Assembly (NCBI RefSeq): GCF_040581485.1
Contig: NC_090133.1
Span: forward strand, 15,686,001-15,750,000
DNA length: 64,000 nt
Origin: Linepithema humile
Lineage: Eukaryota > Arthropoda > Insecta > Hymenoptera > Formicidae
Direction: 5' to 3'
Part shown: piece by piece, positions 33,458-45,640 of the stretch
Layout: every line of letters begins with the position of its first letter
Position numbering within the stretch: position 1 is the stretch's first letter
Program-made: the position numbers and the translations under genes
Notes under the pieces: generated by a model
Databases searched by the model: none
Seen by the model: the letters and a program-made list of their open reading frames with translations, nothing else
Told to the model about the DNA's origin: nothing

Positions 33458-33655
33458 GTCGACTCCAGGGCATTTTAACGACTTCCTGCTCTACCTTGTG
33501 CTGCTGCATCAAGTTACCGAGCGCCGCTATTTTGATCCCAATCGAACACCTTTGAACTTGAAAACCGTCGACTCCAGGGTACCCTCTTGGTTTCTTGCTC
33601 TACCTTGTGCTGTTGCAACAAGTTACCGAGCACCAATCCAGGTCCCAATCGATTA
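33458..33655. repeat. Direct repeat of about 107 bp in the Gypsy 3' region
   Basis: GTCGACTCCAGGG...CTTGCTCTACCTTGTGCTG...CAAGTTACCGAGC occurs twice in tandem with about 15 percent divergence. The rest of 33391-34119 shows no env-like gene. Confidence 0.75.
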
Positions 33656-34119
33656 ACTTCCTCTCGCCGTCTTTAATTCCTATGCCGCCGCTCTTCACAA
33701 TTCTTCGGATAAGAGAGGGGTATCTGCCGTGGACCCATCGCCCTAAGAAGGACTTCTCAAGTCTCTGCCTCAGCATTTGCTCTTTGGCCCACGGGAAAAC
33801 CACGGTCAAAAACCGTGGGCGAAGCAGTCCTTGTTGAAAATGTTTGAAGAATGTCCGGAAAAATTTCTTGAAAACGAGTAAGAAATCCATCTCTCCAGAT
33901 TTATTCTTCCAAAGAAATTTCTTTCCTTAAAATACATAAAAACTTAAAACAGATAAATTGTTCTTTAAAAATAAATCTTTACATTAATCGTTACAATCAT
34001 ACAATTATTTAATCAGTTTTCAATTTTTTTTATAATTCTGTTATAAATTAACTCAAAGTTTGTCTCGGAATATACGGAGCTAATCTATCTGAATGAATAA
34101 TCTTCTTCTTGTGTTTTTT

Positions 34120-35847
34120 TTATTTTTGAATACAAAAGACAAAATTACTTAATTTTTTTATAATTCTATACGGACCCTCCCAATAACTTTGCAATTTGGG
34201 TGTTCTACCTTTAACCCTACGAGGATTATAAAACCAAACCTCATGTCCCTCCTCAAAACAGATTTGACGAGCCTTCTGATCGTACCTAGCCTTAGAACGC
34301 AACGATTGAGTTTCTATTCGTTGTCGAGCTTCAATGTGAATATTATTTAAGTTTTCTCTAAGTTTTTGTAAATAAACATCAACCGTTATGTCATTATTTT
34401 GATTTGGAGGACTTCCTCTTAATAAATCTAAAGGCAATCTTAAATCCTGAGCAAAATATAATTCTGCTGGGGAAACTCCAGTAGTTTCATGTTTTGAAGA
34501 TTGATACGCCAATAAATACAAATAGATCCACTTATCCCAATCTTTTTGGTTTTCTGAAATATATTTAGCTAAATAATTTAATATTGTTTGATGATGGCGT
34601 TCTACTTGTCCATCTGACTGAGGATGCAGAGGAGTTGTCCTAGTCTTTTTTATGCCAACTAAATTTATCATTTCTAGAAAAATTCTAGATTTGAAACTTC
34701 TCTTTTGATCTGTGTGTATCTCTAGAGGAACACCATGACGAGAAACTACTTGATTCACAAATGCTTCGGCAACAGTTTTGGCTCTAATGTTTTTTAATGG
34801 AATAACCTCTACCCATTTTGTAAAACAATCAATAATTACCAAAAGATAACGATTTCCTTCTGAAGAACAAGGAAGAGGACCAAGTATATCCATTTGCACT
34901 CTTTCAAATGGAGTTCCTACATTATAAATCTGCATGGGTGATTTTTCTTTTTCAGATGGTCCTTTTTTTGCAACACAAATTTTGCAGGAGCGAATCCAAT
35001 TTTCTACATCATTCTTACATGTGGCCCAATAAAATCGTTTTCGTATTCTTTCTAATGTTTTATTTATTCCAAAATGTCCACTTATCGCAGAATCATGAGC
35101 CAATTCTAATATTTGTTTAATATCCTTTCTAAAAACAATAATTTGGAAAACTACAGATTTTAAATTTGGAGTTTCCCATTTTTTAAATAACACTCCGTCT
35201 TTTAATACTAATGCATCCCAATATGATAAATAAATCTTTGCAGAAGGATCAAACATAGCTAATTCTTGTTGGAGAGGACGTTCTCCTAATTTCTTTCTTT
35301 GTATGAAAATAGAAATAATGGGATCTTTTTCTTGTTTCTTTTGCCAATCTTCTAAATTTTCCTCATGAAAAATTATCCGAGCAATAAAATTTTCTTTTAT
35401 TTCTACTTTAGAACAATACGTACAATCTGATTCTGAACAAGGTCGTCTTGATAAGCCATCAGCATTTTGATGTAGCCGTCCTTTTCGATGAATTATCTCA
35501 AATTCATATTGTTGTAATCGTTCCAACCAACGAGCCAGCTGTCCTTCTAATTCTTTGAAAGACATTAACCATCGTAATGAAACATGATCTGTTCGAATTA
35601 TATATTTTCTACCATAAAGGTAATGATGAAAAGATTTTATTGAGGCTACAATGGCTAATAATTCTCGGCGTGTAACACAATAATTTCTTTTTGGTTTGCT
35701 TAAAACTCGGCTAAAATAAGCAATAACTTTCTCATTACCATCTTGAATTTGAGATAGAACTGCTCCTATCCCATGATTTGAAGCGTCAGTATCCAAGATA
35801 AACTCTCCTAACTCGTTTGGAAAGGATAAAATCGGTGTTGAAACCAT
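34120..35847 (-). pseudogene. Gypsy RNase H-integrase part of pol
   Basis: The 575-codon open frame begins at RNase H (ILDTDASNHGIGAVLSQ, then RREL and the end RKGRLHQNADGLSRR). It continues into integrase: HHCC zinc finger (HFGINKTLERIRKRFYWATC ... CKIC), catalytic Asp in QMDILGPLP, second Asp in EIHTDQKRS, Glu in PQSDGQVERHHQTI. The C-terminal domain ends VKGRTPKLQSYWEGPYRI. The frame itself is intact, but it is cut off from reverse transcriptase by the solo LTR. Confidence 0.92.
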
Positions 35848-37598
35848 TGTTACGTCCTGATCAGACTACACGATTCTTTTCTTTTCATTAAATACCAGAC
35901 CTAGTAAACGCGGAACCAACAAAACTCTTAAGAAATATTATAACGCCAGAGCTGTTTTTCTCATGAGACACCAGGAGCTCGAATCTTCTCACGGAGAAAA
36001 ATAGCATGGATATTTCAAAATACCTTGGCCGCTCAGCGTGCCTATCGTCGCCAGAAAAACCGTAAAAGTCAAAACTTCGCGGTAGCTGGAGTCCTTAACC
36101 GACTCCAGACGGTTAGAGTAAGAGATAAAAAGAAAAACTGGCACCAACTAGTCATATTCTTGGATTCCACCTACGGGAACTCTAGCTAGTAGATAGGGTT
36201 TTACCGAGTAACGATCGGGGAATGACCGCAGTCGCATGCCGAGAAGGCGCGACACCTGATACGGCGCACGTGTTTAGTAGGTCTGGGAAACCGAGATGCA
36301 TTAGTCGCACTCTCCACGCGACACCAAGGGCACGTGACAGTCGTAAACTGTCAAATTTATTAGATCAGTGACCCAAGGTTTTGCGAACTTATATACTGAT
36401 TCTTAACCACCCAATCCGAAAGCCGAGAATCGGGGCAAGCACTTCTATAGACCACCCATCATTCCATCGTATGGTCTAAAGACTACGCCCACCCAGATCT
36501 TAAGACACTGAGATGCACCCCACTTATACTAATTAACACCAACCGGGTTACGCCACCTCAAAAACCTACCCCCATCATATATGGACCCGAAACGACGCTA
36601 TTCCTTATTCGTTAGGGCCTCTTTCTTCCTATCTTATTTCAAGTAACCTAATCATCTAAACCCAATCCTATTAGCTAAAAATGACGCCATCCTCCCCCAC
36701 ATTAAAAATTTTCTCGCAAGACTAATTCCTATTCGATCCCCGCTCCAAAAACCTAAGATTTTCCAAAGGGATCTACCCCAAAGAAAAAGTATAAAAACCC
36801 GTGTTCTGGTGGCTCCGGACACAATCACACACAGTTTTTAAGCAGTTTTGCGCAGTTATTCCGTTTAGCTCAAACAGTTTTTCGAGTAGTTCGGGGGCGC
36901 GAATCAAAGAGTAAAACCAGTTGATACTTTGTCGCGACCATCTCGTGGTGCATCTCAAGTAGAGGGCCCATCATCCTGACGACACCATCCCGCAGCAGGG
37001 TGCCCACACGTTTACAAAAAAGGGGTCCGACGCTCCTATATATAACACCTTCCCTCAACGGGGCGCCTGCTCAGAACCACCGAACATAGTCAACCCGATC
37101 CGAAACTATCCTGCAACGAGTAAGTCAGTTTATTTCTCTTTATTTTATTATTTCTTCTGTCCTCCCTCCGGAAAAATGAAACACTCACACACACACACAC
37201 ATACACACTATTGTAAAAAATACACAAATAAAATTATCAACACCTGCAATTAAGAATTAAGTTTTGTATCGTAATTATAAATTTAATCGAATTAAAATGT
37301 TGTCTTTAGTAAATTAAACTTTGTTCTTTTTCATTTGACCACACCCTCCTCGTTCGTCACCCCCTCACACCTTCCCTCTCAAATTGCGCACAAAGGTTCC
37401 GCCCCGGGTAATAGGGATTCAATTCCTTGACCCAAAAAGGGAACCACGAGCGGTTGACTTGTTGACGGAGTAAAAACAACTCTTCCAGTCGCTGACCCGT
37501 CGCAAGTCCTAAACGTGCCGCTCGGCTCGTGCGGTCAAGCCCGTTTACGTCGATCGCCGAGCCCAACGAAAAAATTCTACATCTATCAGGACGTAACA
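35848..37598 (+). mobile_element. Solo LTR, 1751 bp, CCAT target duplication
   Basis: Starts TGTTACGTCCTGATCAG and ends ATCAGGACGTAACA, flanked by CCAT on both sides (35844-35847 and 37599-37602). A TATAAAAA box at 36790-36797 and AATAAA near 37226 give an LTR promoter/terminator in + orientation, opposite to the host Gypsy element. No internal coding domain, so it is read as a solo LTR left by recombination. It splits pol between reverse transcriptase and RNase H. Confidence 0.82.
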
Positions 37599-38361
37599 CC
37601 ATTTTCTGTTTTAGTTTCTCAAAGGCTTCCTGACATGTTTCAGTCCATTCAAATTTGATTTGATTCTCAGTAAGTGAAAATAATGGTTTGGCTATTAACG
37701 AGAATCCTTCCACAAATTTTCTATAATAGGAGCAAAATCCAAGGAAACTTTGTACCTGTTTCTTGATCCTAGGAACCGGCCAAGTTTCTACAGCAGAAAT
37801 CTTTTCAGGATCCGTAGAAATTCCATTTTCAGAAACAACATGGCCTAAATATTTCACCTGTCTTTTTAAAAGAGAACATTTTTTTTTATTTATCTTTAGA
37901 TTTACTGAACGAAATCGAAGAAAAACTGATCTCAGATTAGCCATCATTTCTTCAAAAGTTTTACTAAATACAATAATGTCATCTAAATAAACTAAACAAA
38001 TCTTAGATAAGAATTCTTGAAGAATTTTCTCCATTAATCGTTCAAAAGTCGCTGGGGCATTGCAAAGACCGAATGGCATGACTGTGAACTGCCAAAGACC
38101 ATTTCCTATGGAAAACGCCGTTTTTTCCCTATCCACAGAACGAACCTTAATTTGCCAATATCCACTCTTTAAATCTAAAGAAGAAAACCACAAATTCCCA
38201 GACAATTGATCTAAAATATCCTCAATTCGAGGTAATGGAAAAGAATCTTTAATTGTGACATCATTTAATTTTCTATAATCTACACAAAATCTAAGGGAAC
38301 CATCCTTTTTCTTCACAATCACCACCGGAGAAATCCAAGGACTTTTAGACTTCAACAACAC
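37599..38361 (-). pseudogene. Gypsy reverse transcriptase
   Basis: Classic motifs: KSPWISPVVIVKKKDGSLRF, DYRKLNDVTIKDSFPLPRI, FSSLDLKSGYWQIKV, FTVMPFGLCNAPATFERLM and the catalytic YLDDIIVFS, then the thumb/connection KYLGHVVSENGISTDPEKI. After KLKQKMV the frame runs into the solo LTR. Confidence 0.92.
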
Positions 38362-38818
38362 CTTGCGATTTCATGTCAAGAATAATTTGTTCAACATCCT
38401 TTCTCAAATGAATAGGAATTCGTCGAGGGACCTGCTTAATAGGTTTAGAATCCTTTAATTCAATTTCATGTTCCACAACATTACAATTTCCTGCAATAAT
38501 TTCTTCAGAAAATATATCCTGGAATTCATTCAAGAATTCGGCAAAAACATTTTTTTGGTTTGAATCCAACTCCTTTGAATCTTCTTCAAAAAGTTTTTTT
38601 AATTTCTCTGGAACTTTGTTTGAAAAATTAATCCGCGAACAAGAGAATTCCACTTTAGAGAAAGTATCTCTAAAATAAGGTTCGAAAATCTTTTCCAGAT
38701 TTATTTTTTTAAGAAAATCTCCTCCTAAAATGCAATCATCTGAAATTTCAGCCACTATCATAGGAATTTTCAAAGAAAATTTTCCTAATTTGATTTCTAC
38801 TTCTGAGCGAGTACACAA
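38345..38818 (-). pseudogene. Gypsy protease C-terminus and linker
   Basis: Contains the C-terminal part of a retropepsin-like domain (MIVAEISDDCILGGDFLKK) and the linker to reverse transcriptase (VEHEIELKDSKPIKQVPRRI). The active-site DTG is missing upstream. The frame ends at TAA about 38347 and the reverse transcriptase frame overlaps by 17 nt, indicating a one-base frameshift. Confidence 0.8.
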
Positions 38819-39362
38819 TTACTCGAAAAACACGTGTTTCTTTTTTCGAGTAATTTTCACGCATCAAGTGATTAGTAGTGATCATTAAATAAATTCCTCG
38901 TTTTATCGATGAAGTGAGTAAACAGAGTATGTGAATGTGTTGTGTTTTAAAACGTGAAACGTGAACCATAAGAAAGTGGAAAAACTTTTACTCGATATGG
39001 ATCTGTCTCATCGCGGGAGAAAGAGAGAGAGAGAAAGAGAGAAAGAGAGATGCGTATACGTATTTGTGTATCGTAAGTGTTAGCTGATTGTAGCAGGCGC
39101 CTCACGTAACACTCGCGTGTAACGGTGAGTTGCAACGCCCCTGCTTGTTTCTTGTACTCGACTCACGATACGCTAACTATTTTCTTTTATAACTTGAAAA
39201 TTAAGCTGTGCACAAACTTTTGCCAAAGGAAAAGTTGTCTCAGAATACGCTCAGAAATATGCCCCTTTAAGGACATACGGTTATTTTGAATCACCCTGTA
39301 TATAGTATAATATATGTAAAACACAGATGTCTATACTAGTACTAGATCGCTAACTTTAGGAC
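38819..39362. other. No gene seen; one end of a CAGGGTGATTC element
   Basis: A short inverted repeat TTACTCGAAAAA...TTTTTTCGAGTAA lies at 38819-38855. Near 39290-39300 ...TTATTTTGAATCACCCTGTA is the right end of a CAGGGTGATTCAAAATAAC-type element without a visible partner. Confidence 0.45.
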
Positions 39363-39513
39363 GGTATTCATAGTCCGTTCTTATATTCAAAATCGTCTTA
39401 AGCACGGACTTATATTCGCTCTCTTCGTCACACATAGATTGTGTCTGACGAAGAGAGCGAATATAAGTTTGTACTTAAGACGATCTTGAATATAAGAACG
39501 GACTATGAATACC
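39363..39513. mobile_element. 151-bp palindromic MITE, GGTATTCATAGTCCG family, copy 1
   Basis: Inverted arms GGTATTCATAGTCCGTTCTT / AAGAACGGACTATGAATACC continue inward for about 70 bp. A second copy is at about 61471-61610 inside the P element. Confidence 0.88.
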
Positions 39514-39520
39514 GGCCTTA

Positions 39521-40303
39521 GGCCGGCGTCACATAGAACCCGTAATCCGTAATCCGCACCGAAAGTCCGCAAAAGTTACTAGGGATTGCGTCCGTAACGT
39601 TACGTGTGTTTTATCTCCTTGTGTCCCATGGAGCCGTAATTCCATGAAATTTCCTAGTAATTTCTGTAATTTCTAGTAAAAGTTACTAAAAGTTACTAGT
39701 TATTACTAGTAATGCTTTTTTTAATTTTATTTATTTAACTAAATTTGACGATTTAATTAAAATTTTTGTTAAAATTATAATATATTCTGTAGTTTTCTTA
39801 TGAATAAAATACAAATAAACAATTATAATCTGTTAAATAAAAAATAGTAATACCGTTACGTGTGTATTTACGGCTCTATGGGACACAAGGAGAAAAAACA
39901 CACGTAACGTTACGGACGCAATCCCTAGTAACTTTTGCGGACTTCCGGTGCGGATTACGGATTACGGGTTCTATGTGACGCCGGCCTAACAGTATTACTA
40001 TTTTTTATTTAACAGATTATAATTGTTTATTTGTATTTTATTCATAAGAAAACTACAGAATATATTATAATTTTAACAAAAATTTTAATTAAATCGTCAA
40101 ATTTAGTTAAATAAATAAAATTAAAAAAAGCATTACTAGTAATAACTAGTAACTTTTAGTAACTTTTACGGAAATTTCATGGAATTACGGCTCCATGGGA
40201 CACAAGGAGATAAAACACACGTAACGTTACGGACGCAATCCCTAGTAACTTTTGCGGACTTTCGGTGCGGATTACGGATTACGGGTTCTATGTGACGCCG
40301 GCC
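39521..40303. mobile_element. 783-bp Harbinger-type MITE with an internal extra right end
   Basis: Ends GGCCGGCGTCACATAGAACC and reverse complement, flanked by TTA (39518-39520 and 40304-40306). Between the outer arms an additional right-end copy of about 130 bp (ending near 39986 ...GTGACGCCGGCC) is embedded, so the element contains one left and two right termini. No coding. Confidence 0.85.
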
Positions 40304-40373
40304 TTAGGCTTTGACGTATGGAAAAACTGAGGCTGGCAGGATTTCCGGTTTCGGCCATGACACCCTACAACAA

Positions 40374-40430
40374 AATGGCCGCTCAACAACTGCTCAACAA
40401 CTGCTCAACAACTGCTCAACAACTGCTCGG
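40374..40430. repeat. 11-bp tandem repeat, CTGCTCAACAA x 4-5
   Basis: Perfect short tandem array; no further meaning visible. Confidence 0.9.
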
Positions 40431-40512
40431 CATCTTTCAAGAATTTTTACAATATTATCAATTTGTATCACCACGCCGGGTATCACATGTGCATACGCAC
40501 GTACAGATATAA

Positions 40513-40678
40513 GGCCATCACACACAAAATGACATAATTGCATATGCATAGCATAAGACCGTCTCGACCAATGAACATGCTATGTAAATCAATATGGCAC
40601 CTTTATGCTAGATGTTCATTGGTCGAGACGGTCTTATGCTATGCATATGCAGTTATGTCATTTTGTGTGTGAGGGCCT
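40513..40678. mobile_element. 166-bp palindromic MITE, CACACAAAATGACATAA family
   Basis: GGCCATCACACACAAAATGA on the left, TCATTTTGTGTGTGAGGGCC on the right, with CCGTCTCGACCAATGAAC paired inside. A diverged half copy is at 19312-19390. The 40679-41171 interval shows no gene apart from a plausible leader for the THAP exon. Confidence 0.85.
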
Positions 40679-41171
40679 ATACACATTACACCATAGATAT
40701 CGGAAAATAGAGATGGAGCGTGAGTCTGCGGGAGGGAAGCCTCTTCGGGGAGGGCGACGAGGTAAACTGTGAGCACTTTTTATTGGCTGTTTTTCTACGC
40801 ATGCGTACAATACATAAACCAGAATAAAACCGAGTGAAGAGGTTATTTACAAAGGTTATTTGAGTAAATAAACAACGAAGAAAATACATTAGCGGAAAAA
40901 GTAAAACAACAAGTGTATTATTTAAAAACAAGTGCATTATTTAAAAAAAAGCAGTTTATTTCAATATTTACCGGATGTTTATTAAATATTTAAACATAAT
41001 TGTGTGTAAAACAGGTAAGTCCAAAATTAGTGTCTATAAAGTGTCTGTGAGACCTTCTCTGATTATATTTTTATATGTAATACAGAAAGTACTTAGCATC
41101 AATTGTAGGATGTCTTTAATGTGTGTGTGTGTATTTATAAATTATATATCGCAGATTAATAGCCATATACA

Positions 41172-41275
41172 ATGGTACGCTGCTTAGTTCCATCGTGCAA
41201 GAACACATCAGAAATAAGAGGCTGGAAAAAGAGAATTGATACTGGCGAAATGAGAAAAAAAGTATCATTTCATAG
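41172..41275 (+). CDS. Orphan THAP-domain first exon
   Basis: Encodes about 34 residues starting MVRCLVPSCKNTSEIRGW, the Cys-x2-5-Cys start of a THAP zinc finger (Met-x-x-Cys context typical of THAP N-termini), and ends KKVSFHR at a good donor (GGTAAGAT). The next exon with the remaining Cys/His is not seen before the Tc1 element. Partial gene or transposon remnant (P-element and THAP genes share this module). Confidence 0.5.
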
Positions 41276-41391
41276 GTAAGATATTGTAATCCAAGATTAT
41301 ATACAAGATATATATACAAATACATCATTTAGTGATATAGTTTCAAGCTACGACAAACAGAAATTGAACTTTGAAGGGACATATTCATATA

Positions 41392-42658
41392 CAGTCAGTT
41401 AAATAAGAGCGTGCCAAACCTTATTCACAATCGGTAAAAAATATTATTCTAAATCTTATGTAAATTGATAGAGCAAACCTTTGTCCTTGGCGCATTTTAA
41501 AAAAAGATTTAGTTATTGTTGATCTTTTGTAAGAAAAACACGCTAAGCGCCATGAGTGCCAAATACGCAAAGCGCTACGAGGCTGTGTTTTTGTGCATTC
41601 ACCCAAAAGGTCCAAAATGTCGCAATCAGCGGCTGCTAAATATATTAAAAAGTCAAGAACATTTGTGAAGAAGTGGATTCTGCGATATAAAGCCACAAAA
41701 AATGTGGATGATTTACCGGAACGTGGCTCAAAAGGCAAAGTGGACAAAAAAGGTGATAAAATGATCGTTGATCTGTTTTCGCGGAATCCTGGCTTAACAC
41801 TGCGTCAAGGACAAGCAAAATTGAAGCAAAAAGGTTTATATATATCGTATGTAACTATTCGAACTCATCTCCGTGCTCATGACATGAAATGGCGCAGCAC
41901 AATAAAGAAACCTTTGTTAAGTGAAAAACATGTGAAAAAGCGACTCGCTTGGGCGCACGAAAACATCGACCGAGATTTCAGTAACATAATTTTTACTGAC
42001 GAATGTTCTATATGAGCACGTAGTAGCTTCAAACAAACTTGGTCAACCTCCACCAATAGATATGTCGAGCGAACCGTTAAACACGGAATAAAAGTGCATC
42101 TTTGGGGTTGCTTCTCAAAACAAGGATTCGGCGCTTTGCATCTGTTTACCGACAATCTGAATGCCAAGAAAATGCTGGGAATTTACGAAAAGGCTTTGTT
42201 ACCGTCTGCCGAACGTTGGTTTATTAATAAAAATGAGGACTGGATTCTGCAGGAGGACAACGATCCAAAACATCGAAGCAAGCTCTGTACCGAATGGAAG
42301 GAGCAATCTGGCATCGTTACATTGGATTGGCCGTCGCAGTCGCCCGATGCCAATCCAATCGAAAATGTGTGGGCATATATTAAGTACAGACTTCGAGGAA
42401 AACGCACATATACCGCAAAGCAGCTATCTCGCAACATTCGTCAAATTTGGAAGGCCTTGCCGCTACAGTACGCCATCAATTTAGTCGAAAGTATGCCTCG
42501 AAGATGCCAGGCGATTATCGACGCCGGTGGTGACTGGACGCATTATTGAGAGAATTGCGTTGTAGTCCTCATCAAGATAAATGTATATATGTTTAAAAAT
42601 TTTTTTAAATACATTTTTTTTATAAATTAACCCTGGTACGCTCTTACTTAACAGACTG
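41392..42658 (+). mobile_element. Tc1-like element, 1267 bp, TA target
   Basis: Inverted ends CAGTCAGTTAAATAAGAGCG / CGCTCTTACTTAACAGACTG with a few mismatches, flanked by TA (41390-41391 and 42659-42660). Carries one transposase gene. Confidence 0.92.
41593..42549 (+). pseudogene. Tc1 transposase with one in-frame stop
   Basis: N-terminal paired/HTH region (SQSAAAKYIKKSRTFVKKWI), then catalytic motifs: first Asp in IIFTDECS, second in LQEDNDPKHRS, Glu in SPDANPIENVWAYIK, giving the Tc1 DD34E spacing. One TGA at 42013-42015, ten codons after the first catalytic Asp, interrupts an otherwise continuous 319-codon frame. Nothing else is damaged, so loss of function looks recent. Confidence 0.92.
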
Positions 42659-42673
42659 TATGTATGTATATTC

Positions 42674-45060
42674 CAGGGACTCGGACCAAAATCAAATTTC
42701 GGTTCGGTTACGGTTACGGTCCGAGGTTATATCCAATTTTCGGTTTCGGTTTCGGTTCTGGTTCTTTTATCGATAACGGTGACCGTAACCGTTTGGATTT
42801 CGGTCTTTTTTAGATATGGTTACGGTTTACAAGTGTATAATTAACTATTGTAAAATTTATAATGTACAATATAAAACAGATAATACAATACAAAAAGATA
42901 ATAAGTCGCATATTAAAAAATTTATATTAATTAAATAAAAATATTTATTAAAGAAAAAATGATTTACATCATCATCATGAATCATGGGAGGTTCCGGATC
43001 TTGGATTTTCTTTTTTCTTTTTTGCTGCCGCTTCATCCACTTGCATCATCGCCAATACTCGTTTCGAATTTGTTAGTTTTCTATATAATAACATATTAAT
43101 ATTACGTAAATTATCATAATACAAGCAAAGAAATAAAAAAGTAATCTTCCGTGGATACTATGTAATATCCCTATTTATCTAGAACTTAGAATTAAACACC
43201 TATAATCTTAAAAATTTAATTAAGATTTTTATACTTTTTCAGTGCTACAAAAGAGCGGAAAAATTGATAATTTTTATATTTTTAAGACTTTTTAGTTTTA
43301 CTCTTATAAAGATTCCATTTTTTAAAATATATTTTATGTCCAAAAATTTGAGAAAAAATTTCTGTTTGAAATTAGTTAAACACGCAGTTGCGTGTCTACG
43401 GAGCGTTAAAAATATGAATATAAGATTACAAACGTACGTGTCATCTTTGTTGATAAAAATTCGATTAGCTCTGACCAATAGTTGATCCTCCAGAATTGCT
43501 TCGTTGATATTCGTTCTTAGAGGAGAAAGCACGAATTTTAAGCTTGAGAACAACCGTTCGACGCTCACTTGCGTGGCTGGTACTGCCAAAACAATCATCG
43601 CTAATTTATACAATTCTGGTTGAGTTATACTGTTTTCTTTCCAAAATTCTAAGATATTAGTTTTTCTTGAGATTCTCTTTTGTTCTTGGTTGTAGTTTTT
43701 TAGTAAAACTTCAATCCGTTGCAAAGAAAAATGTCCTTGTAATTGAACAGACGACGATGAACGTGAAATACCAGAATGGTGTATCTCTTTTAATTTGAGG
43801 AAGTTTTCGAAATCGTCACTCGTTGACTCTGAGCTACTTGATGGGCATTCTTGTGAATCAGAGTTTGACGTAATAAAGTTTTCTTGCAGGGACATAATCT
43901 TTACCCAAAGATGTTTTAAATGAGTTTTTGCTTTTTCTATCTGTATCTCCTCTAATAAAATTTTAAATCTTGGATCCAGAAAGAGAGCAGATAATAGCAC
44001 ATTATTTTCCAGCAGGTGCTTTTCCCGAGATATCATGAATTCGAAAATAAGTATTGCGAAAGGTGTATTCATTTTTTTCATCGTTAATTTTGTCTCTAAC
44101 CAATTGCTGAAGAAGTCGCTAAGAGTCAGTTGTTCGGCTTGGAGTTTTTCTGTGCACGTTTTAATTGGCTGTAGAGTTTGGCACACCTCTTCAATTTTAA
44201 CCCATTCTGCATCAGTTAATGTTTCGAACTTTTCGAATTTTGTTACAGCCAGTTCTGTACAATAATCCTTTAATAATAATAATCTTTCGAGCATATCAAC
44301 TGTCGAGGACCAACGTGTTGGGCAGTCAATTATCGGCTTCTTCAAATTTTGTTTTTTAAGCATGTATAAAAAAGTTTGCGTTCTCAGTTTCTTTACGAGC
44401 CTTCGAGCCTTCTGTATCAAGGATGAAATACCTTTATCTGCATTTTTGAAGACATCATCTACGACTAGTTGCAAGGTGTGTGCTGCACATCTCACTCCTA
44501 TAAAATCGTTAATTATTAAACCGTAATATGCTGTAAGCATAATATTTTATTTAATTAACTAAATATTTATTACTAATATTTTTTAAATACTTTTAATGCT
44601 TGTAAAACAATAATTCAAATAAATATTTAAAACTTTGTTAAAATACTAGCTAATTAATGTTAAAACGCTGCACCTGTTAATATGTTACTTGAAAAATTAG
44701 ACCCTAGGGTACTGTTTTCAATATCTTGTAATATATTTTCGATATGATTCTCTGTTTTATTTTTTTCATTCTCTTCTGTAAGTTCATCCAGATCTAGCAG
44801 GTCTAAGTCGATGTCATCATTAATATTAACGCATTTATTTTCTTCCACGAGAAACGCTTCATTAGAATCACTACAGTCTGAAGACAGTATCTTTATAGCT
44901 TTCAACATATTTGCACCGTTATCTGTGGTGATGGTGTATACTTGGTCCATATGTATGTTATAACGATTACATATATTTCTTATAATTGTAGTTAAATATG
45001 CTCCTGCAAATTATAATTACATTATAAATTAAATAATTATTAATGTTTCTCTCAGCAAAA
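42674..45060 (-). mobile_element. hAT element, truncated at its 5' side
   Basis: The left (3') end begins CAGGGACTCGGACC, a hAT-like CAGGG terminus, followed by GGTTACGGTTACGGT-type subterminal repeats. No matching opposite end exists before the Polinton sequence begins near 45070, so the element has been cut there. Confidence 0.7.
43245..45003 (-). pseudogene. hAT transposase, N-terminus missing
   Basis: Exons 45003-44674 and 44497-43245 join in frame (donor GGTGCAG, acceptor TTTATAG). Visible parts: YTITTDNGANMLKAIK (second catalytic region), an acidic insert, GVRCAAHTLQLVVDDVF, CPTRWSSTVDMLERLLLLKD, and the C-terminal dimerisation domain (PATQVSVERLFSSLKFVLSP, NEAILEDQLLVRANR). The BED zinc finger and first catalytic Asp would lie upstream and are absent. 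Domain order and length otherwise fit hAT. Confidence 0.88.
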
Positions 45061-45329
45061 TATGCAGCACAGTAGTTATATTATGGGGGTTCTAACCCAG
45101 GGGCAATGAGGGGGGTGCGGGTGAAGAGGGGAAGAGGGGTATCAGATAACAGTGGAGGGGGTAATGACGTCATCGTTTTGGAGGAGAGGGGGTAATTTAG
45201 GAGTGGTGGGGGGTATCAGATAACAATAATTCCTGGAAGTGGGGGATTTCCGGGATTCCCGGAAGAGATAAGATAAGGATTGTTAATACAAACATGAGTC
45301 GTCGAGAGATAAGGATTCCTGGAAGAGAT

Positions 45330-45500
45330 AGGGATTCCGAGAACTGTTTAGATCCTTTGGTTTTTCTCTGCACATCAAAGTGGAGCGCCATGTTGTCGGA
45401 ATGTATCATTGTTAAAGGATTCCGAGAACTGTTTAGATCCTTTGGTTTTTCTCTGCGCATCAAAGTGGAGCGCCATGTTGTCGGAATGCATCATCGCAAT
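45330..45500. repeat. About 85-bp tandem duplication in the Polinton upstream region
   Basis: GGATTCCGAGAACTGTTTAG...GCGCCATGTTGTCGGAATG occurs twice in tandem (about 45331-45410 and 45417-45495) with 2-3 differences. The GCGCCATGTTGTC word recurs at 45600 and 46648. Confidence 0.88.
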
Positions 45501-45640
45501 GTTTATAGTATGCAGGTTCGTGCAGGTTTACGGATTGCATCATTGCTGTATTTTAAAACAAAAGCCCATAGCAACAGGCAGCCACGTCAGCATTTTCGGC
45601 GCCATGTTGTCAGATTTCAATTTTGTATACAACAAGCGGG

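Larger units (their letters stand above)
32979..38818 (-). mobile_element. Ty3/Gypsy retrotransposon, 5'-truncated, split by a solo LTR
   Basis: Reads on the minus strand as protease remnant, reverse transcriptase, RNase H and integrase, then about 730 bp of untranslated sequence, polypurine tract and 3' LTR. The 5' LTR, gag and most of the protease are missing beyond 38818. The 1751-bp insertion at 35848-37598 separates reverse transcriptase from RNase H. Confidence 0.9.

Noticed and set aside
33391..34119. Possible env gene downstream of Gypsy pol
   Set aside because: Only a 96-aa basic frame and a direct repeat are present; no signal peptide, transmembrane segment or furin-like site.
42690..42780. 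Telomere-like TTACGGTTACGG repeats
   Set aside because: They do not match the insect TTAGG repeat and form the subterminal region of the hAT element.
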